A DNA stretch of 64,000 bases from Bog-257 sp963834135. Lineage in GTDB: Bacteria > Acidobacteriota > Terriglobia > Terriglobales > Acidobacteriaceae. The position numbers were made by a program, and so were the translations under genes. Positions 52,640 through 60,592 of this stretch are shown here, in pieces (the first letter of the stretch is position 1; every line of letters starts with the position of its first letter). The stretch lies in NCBI GenBank assembly GCA_963834135.1, contig CAWIAN010000010.1, positions 434,001 to 498,000 on the forward strand. The letters run 5' to 3'. Below the pieces are notes generated by a model. That model was not told where the DNA came from. It worked only from the letters and a program-made list of their open reading frames with translations, and did not search any database.

Positions 52640-55009
52640 GTGGAAGCATTTGAAGCGCGCCGACTTTCCTCACGGTCTCGCTGCCTAAGACAGGCTTGCC
52701 TGCGAGCCGTGGGCGCCATAGCCCTCGTTTCCGTCTTGGGCAGCATCAGCCTCGCAGCCCTGCCCAGCTCCGCGGTCCGCAAGCAGCAGGCCCGCGATCA
52801 GTTCGACAAAGCGGAGCAGATGCGGGAGGCGCTGAACGGTCTGCCCGCCAACGAGCGTACTCGCAAAGAGTATCAGCACGTTGCCGACGCTTATCGCAAG
52901 GTCTACTACGTGGCTCCGATGTCGAGTAAGGCGGACGCCAGCGTGATTGCGGTTGCCGAAACCATGGCCGAGATGGGCCGCCAGTTCCCGCCGGGAGAAA
53001 AAGACTTCCACGCCGCCATTGCTGAATACGAGTTCCTGCGGCGCGAATATCCGGGCAGTAAGTATCGCTTTCAGGCGCTCTTCACCATCGGACAGATCTA
53101 TAATGAAGACCTGGGCGATACGGACACGGCTCGCCAGACCTTCGAAGAGTTCCTGCACCGCTATCCCCGAAATTCACTGGCTCCCGACGCCAAGAAGGCG
53201 CTGGCTGATCTGAACCAGCCTGCTCCGGCGACGAAACCTGCGGAAGAACAAGTGGCGGACAAGCCGGCTCCCGCTGCAACTCCGCCCGCGCTGCCGGTCG
53301 AAGAGCCCCCCACGAAAGTTTCCGTCAAGCGGCTCTCCACTCTTCCATTCGTCACGGGTATTCGCCACTGGTCGACGCCGGATTACACTCGGGTGGCGAT
53401 CGACGTCGATGCGGAAGTGAAGTACGAGGCCGGACGAGTGCCAAATCCCGATCGCATCTTCTTCGACCTGCCGAATACCCGGTTGGCATCGGTCCTGGTC
53501 GGCAAGAGCTTCGACGTGCAGGACGGCTTCCTGAAAAAGATCCGGGTCGCGCAATATCAGCCGGGCTCTACCCGAGTGGTGCTGGAAGTGGCCGACGTCT
53601 CCGACTACTCCGCCTTTATTCTGCCCAATCCGTACCGGCTCATTATTGATGTACATGGCCGTCAACAGCAATCGCAGACGCTGATCGCCAGGGCCAATGC
53701 TTCGAGCTCCCTTAAAGAGGACGAGTCGGGCGAAATTACCGCCGTCGCCAAAGAAAAATCGTACCGCTCGGTGGAAAAGGCAAACGAAGTTGCTAAGCCG
53801 GCTGGCGTGGATATCACTCAACCTGCATCCTCTCCTGATGGGTCGCACTCGCAACCCGCAGCCTCGAGCGGCTCAACGCAAACCTCGACGCGAAGCGTGG
53901 TGGTCGACAATGAGGCGCCAAGTCCGGGCTCGACGGCCGCGCCAACAAGCCGCAAACACCAGACTGCGAAGACAAACCCGACAGCTGGAGACGGGCAACC
54001 GTCATCTACTCAGTCTCCGCCTACCGGTAAATCCGGCGACGACCAGATCGCAACTGCCGGCAAGCCGGCCAACCCGTTATTCTCCGGCCCCCGGGACAGC
54101 AGCGGTCCTGAGCTGAAGGCCACCGACCAGCCGACGACGGCGCCGACGGCAGTGGCTGTGGCTCCGCGAGCTAAGAACGCGAATACTAAGAGTTCGAAGA
54201 AAACTGCCAAAGCGGCGGATGTCGACGATGTCGCAACCCACGAAGCCGCCCCCACATCGCTAGGCGACCGCAGCCTTACGCGAACCCTGGGGCTCAAGAT
54301 CGGCCGAATCGTGATCGACGCCGGACACGGCGGCCACGATACCGGGACCATCGGTCCAGACGGCGTGATGGAGAAAGACATCGTGCTGGATGTTGCGCTT
54401 CGGCTGGGACGTCTGCTGGAGACGCGCCTGGGCGCCGACGTCATTTACACTCGCGATGACGACACATTCATCCCCCTGGAGACCCGGACGGCGATCGCCA
54501 ACGAACATCAGGCAGACCTCTTTATCTCGATTCATGCAAACTCCAGCAGTGACCCCGACGCGCGAGGGGTCGAGACCTACTATCTGAATTTCACGTCTAA
54601 TGCCAACGCTCTGGAAGTCGCAGCTCGCGAAAACGCCGTCTCGGAGAAATCGATCTTCGAGCTGCAGGACCTGGTGAAGAAAATCACGCTGAAGGACAAA
54701 ATTGAGGAGTCGCGCGAATTGGCGACCGATGTTCAGCTGTCACTGTACAGCGGATTAGCTACGCGCCACTCCACCCTGCGAGATCGCGGAGTCAAGAAAG
54801 CACCGTTTGTTGTGCTAATCGGCGCCAACATGCCAAGCATTCTGGCTGAGATATCCTTCGTATCGAATCCCACTGACGAAGCCAAGATGAACACGCCCGA
54901 ATACCGGCAAAAGATTGCCGACTCGCTCTACAAAGGCATCGCCAAGTATGCCGAGGGGTTGAGCGGGGTCAAGGTCGCATCGAAGTTCAACAAAAACGCC
55001 GATCAGTAG
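52640..55009 (+). CDS. AMIN-domain N-acetylmuramoyl-L-alanine amidase with TPR-like N-terminus
   Basis: The 789-aa secreted protein has a signal peptide (AVGAIALVSVLGSISLAAL), a TPR-like/YbgF-like region (about 45-190: RDQFDKAEQMREALN ... YNEDLGDTDTARQTFEEFLHRYP), an AMIN domain (about 225-340: VAIDVDAEVKYEAGRV ... LIIDVHG), and a disordered Ser/Thr/Pro linker of about 200 residues. Last comes an Amidase_3 domain (about 550-780) with IDAGHGGHDTGTIGP, ISIHANSS and LAEISFVSNPTDE (His and Glu zinc ligands and catalytic Glu). It cleaves peptidoglycan stem peptides at division. GTG at 52640 is accepted as start; the first 15 residues are basic. Confidence 0.9.
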   Translation: MEAFEARRLSSRSRCLRQACLRAVGAIALVSVLGSISLAALPSSAVRKQQARDQFDKAEQMREALNGLPANERTRKEYQHVADAYRKVYYVAPMSSKADASVIAVAETMAEMGRQFPPGEKDFHAAIAEYEFLRREYPGSKYRFQALFTIGQIYNEDLGDTDTARQTFEEFLHRYPRNSLAPDAKKALADLNQPAPATKPAEEQVADKPAPAATPPALPVEEPPTKVSVKRLSTLPFVTGIRHWSTPDYTRVAIDVDAEVKYEAGRVPNPDRIFFDLPNTRLASVLVGKSFDVQDGFLKKIRVAQYQPGSTRVVLEVADVSDYSAFILPNPYRLIIDVHGRQQQSQTLIARANASSSLKEDESGEITAVAKEKSYRSVEKANEVAKPAGVDITQPASSPDGSHSQPAASSGSTQTSTRSVVVDNEAPSPGSTAAPTSRKHQTAKTNPTAGDGQPSSTQSPPTGKSGDDQIATAGKPANPLFSGPRDSSGPELKATDQPTTAPTAVAVAPRAKNANTKSSKKTAKAADVDDVATHEAAPTSLGDRSLTRTLGLKIGRIVIDAGHGGHDTGTIGPDGVMEKDIVLDVALRLGRLLETRLGADVIYTRDDDTFIPLETRTAIANEHQADLFISIHANSSSDPDARGVETYYLNFTSNANALEVAARENAVSEKSIFELQDLVKKITLKDKIEESRELATDVQLSLYSGLATRHSTLRDRGVKKAPFVVLIGANMPSILAEISFVSNPTDEAKMNTPEYRQKIADSLYKGIAKYAEGLSGVKVASKFNKNADQ

Positions 55010-55099
55010 GGCCGTCAGCTGTCAGCTTAGCTTTTCGGCCGTGCGATTTTATTACCAGCCATATACTCTCCCAAGCGCACTCAATAACTCCCTCTATCT

Positions 55100-55213
55100 G
55101 TCATCACGACGAGGGCTTCAGCCCGAGGAGAGATCTGCTTTTTGTTGCTTGTTGCCCGGAAGGCAGCATCCCCTCGTCCGAACAGCAGATCCCTCGCTGG
55201 CGTTCGTGATGAC
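55100..55213. repeat. Nested palindromic intergenic element, copy 2
   Basis: The outer arms GTCATCACGA (55100-55109) and TCGTGATGAC (55204-55213) are perfect. The inner arms GAGAGATCTGCT (55128-55139) and AGCAGATCCCTC (55184-55195) pair 11 of 12. It shares both arms with the copy at 1580-1678. A further inverted pair of GGCCGTCAG words flanks it (about 55010 and 55255). The whole 55010-55340 gap holds no gene. Confidence 0.7.
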
Positions 55214-55340
55214 AAATTTATTGGATCGGGCGATTCTCTGGCTGACGGCTAATACTGACGGCCGATAGCTTCTCCTTGCTCTTTCTGGAAACTTTGCTCC
55301 CGCCGCAGTAGTCTAAATACATAAGGATGGATCTCGCCTT

Positions 55341-56414
55341 TTGCTGAATCGCTTTATACAGCGCTTTGCGCTGCCGATCCTCGCGTTTGTGTGTCTGTCA
55401 ATCTCCGCGATAGCGGCTGACGGCAATACGTTCCTGCCGAAATCGTTTGCCGGCTGGACGCAGACCGGTACGCCCCAAACCACTAGTGTGGCGGGCAAGG
55501 CGGATTCCGCATATCCCGCCGTGCTCAGCGAATACGGTTTTACCGACGCGGAGACGGCCACGTACACCCGCGATGACGGCCGCCAACTGACGATTAAGGC
55601 GGCGCGCTTCAAGGATGCGACCGGGGCCTACGGGGCTTTCACGTTTTATCGCCAGCCGCAGATGAAGCCGGAAACGATTGGCACCAAGGCTGCCTCGGCT
55701 AACGATCGCATCCTGTTTTTCCGCAGCAATGTTCTGGTCGACGCTAACTTTGATCGTGTCACTGCTATGTCGGCGGCGGAGTTGCGGGAACTCGCAGGTG
55801 CCTTACCCTCGGCCCAGGGCTCGGCCGGCAATCTGCCCACTGTGCCTCAGTATCTGCCAGCCAAGGACGCTGTCACCAATTCTGCGCGCTACATCTTGGG
55901 TCCTCAGGCTTTGCTCACAGTCAAAGCTCCGCTTACGCCCGAGCAGATTGACTTCAGCGTCGAGCCCGAAGTCCTGACTCAGGATTACACCTCGAGCGAT
56001 GGTCCGCTCACACTGACGATCATCGATTACCCGACACCGCAGATTGCAGCCGGCAGACTGCGCGCTTTGCAGAGCAGTCCGCCGTCTAATTCAGGTGCAA
56101 TGCTGATACGACGCAGCGGTCCGCTCGTCGCTGTCGTTACAGGTGCAACGGGCAGTGACGCAGCACACGCGCTTCTGAACTCCGTGAACTATGAAGCTGA
56201 AGTCACTTGGGACCAGGCCACTTCGCTGAGCAAACGCGACAACATTGGAAATCTCATCATCGGCGTCTTCTCTCTGATCGGAATTCTTCTGCTGATTGCG
56301 CTGATCTTCGGAGTTTTTTTTGGTGGCATTCGAGTCTTACTGACGCGGTTGTTTCCCAAGCGGCGCTTTGGCCGACCCGACGACGTCGAGATCATCCAGC
56401 TGCACTTGAAGTAA
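55341..56414 (+). CDS. Secreted/membrane protein, DUF6599-like
   Basis: The 357-aa protein has a signal peptide (IQRFALPILAFVCLSISAIA), a mature part beginning FLPKSFAGWTQTGTPQ, and long strand-rich sequence with ARFKDATGAYGAFTFYRQPQM. This resembles the DUF6599 pattern of acidobacteria, in which F-x-G-W and Y-G-A-x-T-F-Y are typical. A C-terminal transmembrane helix (IGNLIIGVFSLIGILLLIALIFGVFFG) with a short basic tail anchors it. Function unknown. The TTG at 55341 has a weak upstream AAGGATGG. Confidence 0.78.
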   Translation: MLNRFIQRFALPILAFVCLSISAIAADGNTFLPKSFAGWTQTGTPQTTSVAGKADSAYPAVLSEYGFTDAETATYTRDDGRQLTIKAARFKDATGAYGAFTFYRQPQMKPETIGTKAASANDRILFFRSNVLVDANFDRVTAMSAAELRELAGALPSAQGSAGNLPTVPQYLPAKDAVTNSARYILGPQALLTVKAPLTPEQIDFSVEPEVLTQDYTSSDGPLTLTIIDYPTPQIAAGRLRALQSSPPSNSGAMLIRRSGPLVAVVTGATGSDAAHALLNSVNYEAEVTWDQATSLSKRDNIGNLIIGVFSLIGILLLIALIFGVFFGGIRVLLTRLFPKRRFGRPDDVEIIQLHLK

Positions 56415-56550
56415 GCAAGCGCGTAACCTACTGATATCAGGCGACTTATAAGAAAACCGGCAAAACACGGCAGATTTCGGTCATTTCCCGCAAGTCATAA
56501 GATTCATTGTAACTTATTGATAATACAGCAATTTAAGTCTCACAAATCGC

Positions 56551-56579
56551 TTGACACGTACTTTCCAGAACCCTAGTAT
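56551..56579 (+). promoter_or_regulatory. Orphan sigma-70 promoter
   Basis: A perfect -35 TTGACA (56551-56556), 17-nt spacer, and -10 TAGTAT (56574-56579; 5 of 6 to TATAAT). No reading frame starts between it and the terminator at 56638-56664, so it probably drives the small RNA. Confidence 0.65.
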
Positions 56580-56585
56580 TTGTCC

Positions 56586-56664
56586 AGAAAGTTTTGACGG
56601 TCTAGCCTCCGTTGGAACTATTCTCCCTTGAAGAAGAGGCCACCCTGTTGCCGGGTGGCCTTTT
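56586..56664 (+). ncRNA. Candidate small RNA, about 80 nt
   Basis: The predicted start is near 56586, and the RNA would end at the U-run of the terminator. It can fold a 9-bp stem-loop (56592-56600 with 56609-56617, with G-U pairs), then about 20 unpaired nt rich in C and U (TTCTCCCTTG, complementary to a ribosome-binding site), then the terminator stem. This layout fits a trans-acting, Hfq-binding small RNA. Length and promoter are inferred from sequence only. Confidence 0.55.
56638..56664 (+). terminator. Rho-independent terminator of the candidate small RNA
   Basis: The perfect 8-bp stem GGCCACCC / GGGTGGCC with a 7-nt loop runs into TTTT. It lies 224 nt after the DUF6599-like gene and before the VWFA-like gene. 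Confidence 0.8.
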
Positions 56665-56839
56665 CGTTTGTGTAGCGCTGTGGGAAATCCGGTCGCGTTG
56701 TGCAAATCATCGCCGCATCCGCCGAAGACCTGGCGCATTGCGTAAAATAAGTGTTGTGAATTCCTCAGACGAAGCGGTTAGATGATTGACACCGCAAGCC
56801 CCTGCCGCTACATTCCTGCCGAACGCTCTTACAGCCACT

Positions 56840-57889
56840 ATGCGCACCCTACTGCTGCTCGTCCTCTTACTGCCCTCGTTGCTGTTTGCCCAAGTGAAAA
56901 TTTTAATGCCCGTGGTTGTGAAAGATGCCACGGGCAAGCCGGTGTCCGATCTGAAAGAGTCGGACTTCAAAGTCAGCGGCCCGAAGAACATTCGAGTGGA
57001 TCAGATGTGGTTCGTACCGGCAGAGCCGCTCAGTATTGGGAGCGAGGAAGTTTCAGTGGTGATGCTTTTCGACCTCGCAAATGCGCGTGGGGACATACCT
57101 TCCCAGGACCTGCTTGAACGAATTGCAGAGACTCGAAGTCCGGTCACGATCCTGGTAAACACGACCAATGGCCTGCAGACGATTTACGACCCCACAACTT
57201 CCCCGGCGACTCTTTCGGCTGCCTTGAAGGCTTTAAAAGATCCCAACACTACGAACGCAGGCCCGGAAGCCGAGAGCCTGGCCGCGCGACTACGAGTCCT
57301 CAGCAAATCGGATCGCAATAGCACATTTCGATACGATGCCGGGCTCAATCAACTTAATAGCTTGGTAGAAGTCGCGCACCGCTTGCAGGCAACCCCAGGC
57401 CGAAAGGCCCTGCTTTGGTCTACCGGAGCAGCATATTTCTCGTCCACCGCCTATGGCCCCCTCGGCATAATCCCGCCGAACTGCGAATCGGGGAAAGCTG
57501 TTGATTGCGCAGCCGAGTACCCCAGGGGCGAAATAATCGCTGAAGCGCTGAATGCAGCTCGCGTGAGCCTGTATCCGGCTCCGTCGCCGCAACCTTCGTT
57601 TTACGCATCGAGTGCCGTTGCACCGTTCGTAACCCTTGCAGAACTCACCGGGGGGTTAACGTTCAACCTCGCAAGAGAGGAATTCAAGAACACGATCAAT
57701 GTCTCATCTCGTTGGGATGCATTGCAGAAAATCCTCTCCGACTTTGGTTCTTATTACATGCTCTCAGTGGAAGTACCTACGCCAACGGACACCAAGTGGA
57801 TTCCGACTCAAATCAACGTTAGCCGCCCGGGTCTGACGGTGCGCGCCGCGCCCGGCTTCCTCGGCCTGAAGGCGGCGAGAACCAAATAG
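56840..57889 (+). CDS. VWFA-related secreted protein
   Basis: The 349-aa product has a signal peptide (RTLLLLVLLLPSLLFAQ) and a von Willebrand A-like domain as in acidobacterial TIGR03436-type proteins: VVVKDATGKPVSDLKESDF (N-terminal), VSVVMLFDLANARG in the metal-ion site (D-x-A-N-A in place of D-x-S-x-S), and GRKALLWSTGAAY. The metal-binding signature is altered, so ion-dependent adhesion is uncertain. A C-terminal strand region ends RPGLTVRAAPGFLGLK. It may bind surface or extracellular ligands. I chose ATG at 56840; longer frames overlap no signal. Confidence 0.83.
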   Translation: MRTLLLLVLLLPSLLFAQVKILMPVVVKDATGKPVSDLKESDFKVSGPKNIRVDQMWFVPAEPLSIGSEEVSVVMLFDLANARGDIPSQDLLERIAETRSPVTILVNTTNGLQTIYDPTTSPATLSAALKALKDPNTTNAGPEAESLAARLRVLSKSDRNSTFRYDAGLNQLNSLVEVAHRLQATPGRKALLWSTGAAYFSSTAYGPLGIIPPNCESGKAVDCAAEYPRGEIIAEALNAARVSLYPAPSPQPSFYASSAVAPFVTLAELTGGLTFNLAREEFKNTINVSSRWDALQKILSDFGSYYMLSVEVPTPTDTKWIPTQINVSRPGLTVRAAPGFLGLKAARTK

Positions 57890-57891
57890 TC

Positions 57892-59234
57892 CTACGGCTT
57901 CGCGGTCAGCCCATAGAGTTTGATTGCATTATCGCGCATGACTTTCCGCGCAAACTCACTCGCCTGCGCTCGAGTAATTTCTCCGTCCTCCATCATTCCG
58001 GTCAAGTGCGATCGCGAGCGCTGTGCGTCCTGCCGTCTCGGTCTGATATCCGGTCTCTTCCCAATTCACTTGCGGCGTCAGCGGATAAAGATCGGTGCCG
58101 AATAATACCTTCTCGGGATAAAACTCCAGCATGAAGCGGATACTGGCCGCAATGTGGCGTGGTGAGGTCATCCACGTTTGCTCGGAGAAATCAGCGTAGA
58201 CGTTCGGCTTCATCAGGAGATATGGAACAAGCTGCTCGTAGCCGCCCGCACCGCCATGCAGCATGACAAAATTTGTTTTACGCAGAGACGGATCATTAAA
58301 CACTGAATCGAGTAGCAACGGGTTCGCTCCCTCCATCTGGAAGTAGCCTCCGCATCCGCCCCCGGTATGGATGTGCACGGCCATCCCGAGCCGTCCCGCT
58401 TCGCGAGCGATGTAGCGAAATAGGTAGTCCTGAAGGCGCTTGTATTCGGCATCGTTGGGCGCGCCGCCTTTGATATAGTGCGCGTAGATACCCACGGCGT
58501 CAGCTTCGACCGGCGTCTCGAAATTCAGCGACCGCAGATATGCCGCCTCGAACTTAATGGCCACCGCTCCGTTCTTGCGCTGCTGCTCCAGCAGTGGCGT
58601 CACGACCTTGGTCGTATATTCCGCAAGCGTGGCAGGCAGAGCACTTAGATCCAGCTGCTTCAGGTAGCGCTGCCGTAGTAGCTCTTCCCTGGCGAAAAAG
58701 ATCTTGCGGTCGGGCGACTGCGTCTCCAGGGACGCATTGCTCAGCGGGAACAGCAGGATGTCGTCGAATGGAACCCAGAGGAAGTGGGGCGGCTGATGGC
58801 CGCGACCCAGGGCAATGCGGTTCGCCAGCTCCGTCTCGATACCCAGCTCGGTCGAGCACCCAGTTGGGATAGTTATCACCCTCGCGCTGTTTCACCTCGG
58901 CCTTCGCTGCCAGCAGTTCTTTCACGTGCTCGGGCGCCATGTCGTTGTACTTGTAGCCGAACATTGTCTGCCAGGCTTTGACATAGACAGGGTTGTCCTC
59001 GCGAAACATCAGGCCGGCGTCGGTAGGCTCCAGAGGATCGCAAGGCAGCGCGTCGAAGTCGGTGTCCTTCTCGCCGTGAGGTCCATCGAGCGCAGGAGGG
59101 TGGGAATGATTGTCGATGGCTTTGATCTGGTTGATCTCGCTCATCAGGCTGGGATCGGGGACGAGTTGTTGATTCGTTTGCGCTGATAGAGTCGAGATCA
59201 AGCTTAGTAAGAAGACCCAAGTCAGTGTTTTCAT
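57892..59234 (-). pseudogene. Amidohydrolase-family protein, two frameshifts
   Basis: The minus strand encodes a secreted amidohydrolase of the TIM-barrel superfamily: a signal peptide (LTWVFLLSLISTLSAQ), AIDNHSHPP (H-x-H metal site), HIHTGGG, FVMLHGG and LFGTDLYPLTP near the end. The frame breaks twice. Around 58841 NYPNWVLDRAG joins IETELANRIALG only if one base is removed. Around 58005 ALAIAL joins TGMMEDGEITRAQASEFARK only if another is removed. Both are +1 insertions. The corrected protein would end AIKLYGLTAKP at 57892. It may be a recent pseudogene or carry sequence errors. Confidence 0.85.
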
Positions 59235-59323
59235 GGCTGCGCGGCCGCTCCCGCTGCGCGTAACGATCCAGGGCTCGGGAGCGACCGCTGCAGTCTATCG
59301 CGGCAGCAACGCCGCCTCAACCG

Positions 59324-59977
59324 TCATTTGTACAGCCAGAGTTCGAAGCCGATGGGATTTTCGGCCAATGCATATCGACCGAAGGGCGACTGAGCCACTA
59401 ATTGACTAAACTGCACCTTGGTATAGGCCCGCCGGATCAGCATGAACCGGAAAGTCAACTTCATCATCCACCCGCTCCAGTAACCGACGCCGAGCTGATC
59501 GACATATTGATTGATCGTCTTCATGGAGACGTCGCGCCGCAAGTCGATGATGAGCGCCTTTCCGCCCGGTTTCAGCACTCGCCACATCTCCGAAATGGCT
59601 TTCACCGGCTGGGAGAAGTTCTTGAAAGCTGCGCGGCAAACCACCAGGTCGAAGCTGTTGGCGGCGAAGGGCATGTCGGAGACATTTCCCCGCCGGAAAT
59701 CGACCGGCACCTTTGCCTGTTCGGCATTGCGTTTGGCGATCTCCACAAAGGTTTTGCTGACATCGAGTCCCTTCACCTGGTAGCGGGCCTGGCGAGCGAG
59801 TTCCACCGCCAGATATCCCGGCCCCGGAGCCACTTCCAGGATCCGTCCGCCGGCGGGTAGCTCTTCCGAGAGGCGTATCGCCAGTTTTCTAAACTGGTCC
59901 ATGTCGCGCAGCGAGTTCTTTGCGTACCACTGCGCGATACGACCTTCCATACCCATTCCCTTGTAGGCCTTTTCCAC
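59324..59977 (-). CDS. Class I SAM-dependent methyltransferase
   Basis: The 217-aa Rossmann methyltransferase has motif I GGRILEVAPGPGYLAVEL, the SAM-ribose acidic residue in KGLDVSKTF, motif IV FDLVVCRAAFKNFSQP, and post-motif RVLKPGGKALIIDLRRD. This matches UbiE/Methyltransf_11-like small-molecule enzymes. The first 25 residues include AQWYAKNSLRDM. GTG at 59977 has GGGG 6 nt upstream. It is divergent from marR across an 80-bp region holding a perfect palindrome, so it is probably controlled by that MarR. The substrate is unknown. Confidence 0.87.
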   Translation of the reverse strand: MEKAYKGMGMEGRIAQWYAKNSLRDMDQFRKLAIRLSEELPAGGRILEVAPGPGYLAVELARQARYQVKGLDVSKTFVEIAKRNAEQAKVPVDFRRGNVSDMPFAANSFDLVVCRAAFKNFSQPVKAISEMWRVLKPGGKALIIDLRRDVSMKTINQYVDQLGVGYWSGWMMKLTFRFMLIRRAYTKVQFSQLVAQSPFGRYALAENPIGFELWLYK

Positions 59978-60002
59978 GGAGTTCCCCTTTGCTTTTGCAT
60001 TG

Positions 60003-60027
60003 CTTATAAACTAACTTAGTTTATAAG
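60003..60027. promoter_or_regulatory. Perfect 25-bp palindromic operator (MarR-type)
   Basis: CTTATAAACTAA-C-TTAGTTTATAAG: a perfect 12-bp inverted repeat around one base, in the 80-bp gap between the methyltransferase and marR genes. It overlaps the -35 region of the marR promoter and probably the -10 of the opposite promoter. Confidence 0.8.
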
Positions 60028-60048
60028 TTTTCAATAAAATAGTATAAT
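60020..60048 (+). promoter_or_regulatory. marR promoter, nearly leaderless
   Basis: -35 TTTATA (60020-60025), 17 nt, -10 TATAAT (60043-60048, perfect). The ATG is only 9 nt after the -10, so the transcript would have a leader of about 3 nt. Confidence 0.6.
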
Positions 60049-60057
60049 TAGCCTGCC

Positions 60058-60498
60058 ATGTCAACCCGCAAGACTGCCACTCGTCACAACTCCGTGGTCC
60101 TTGAGATACGAAAGTTCATAGCCGGAGCCATCTTCTTCAATCAGACGGTCGCGGACCGCTTCCGGCTCAACTTGACCGACACACAATGTCTCAACGTGTT
60201 GGAGATGGCAGGCTCGGCGACACCCGGACAACTCGCGGCCCAAACCGGCCTTACCACGGGAGGCATCACCGTCGTGCTCGATCGGCTGGAGAAAGCTGGC
60301 TTCGTGAAGCGTGAGCCGAACCCCGAGGATCGTCGCAGCCTAATCGTTCGCCCGGTGCCTGAGACCGTGGCACGCGTGCACTCCATGTATGCCGAAGTCA
60401 GCAAAAGTCTGGGAAAACTTCTGGCCGGTTACAGCGATAAGGAACTGGACGTGGTTCTCGATTTTTTTGAGAAGGCCAATGCGATGGGCCACGAGTAG
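60058..60498 (+). CDS. MarR-family transcriptional regulator
   Basis: The 146-aa protein has the winged helix-turn-helix layout: dimer helix RKFIAGAIFFNQTVADRF, LTDTQCLNVLEMAG, TPGQLAAQTGLTTGGITVVLDRLEKAG (recognition helix), and the wing FVKREPNPEDRRSLIVRP with the conserved D-R-R. MarR proteins repress their own and neighbouring efflux genes until a ligand binds. A perfect palindrome lies 31-55 nt upstream. The ABC exporter gene starts 94 nt downstream on the same strand. Confidence 0.94.
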   Translation: MSTRKTATRHNSVVLEIRKFIAGAIFFNQTVADRFRLNLTDTQCLNVLEMAGSATPGQLAAQTGLTTGGITVVLDRLEKAGFVKREPNPEDRRSLIVRPVPETVARVHSMYAEVSKSLGKLLAGYSDKELDVVLDFFEKANAMGHE

Positions 60499-60592
60499 TT
60501 TCAGATCGGCACTTCAGGTTAAATCCAGAACTTAGAAGCCCCATGTTCCGAACCCAAACTGACTTGTTGGGAATCCAATAGCTTTGCACTAC

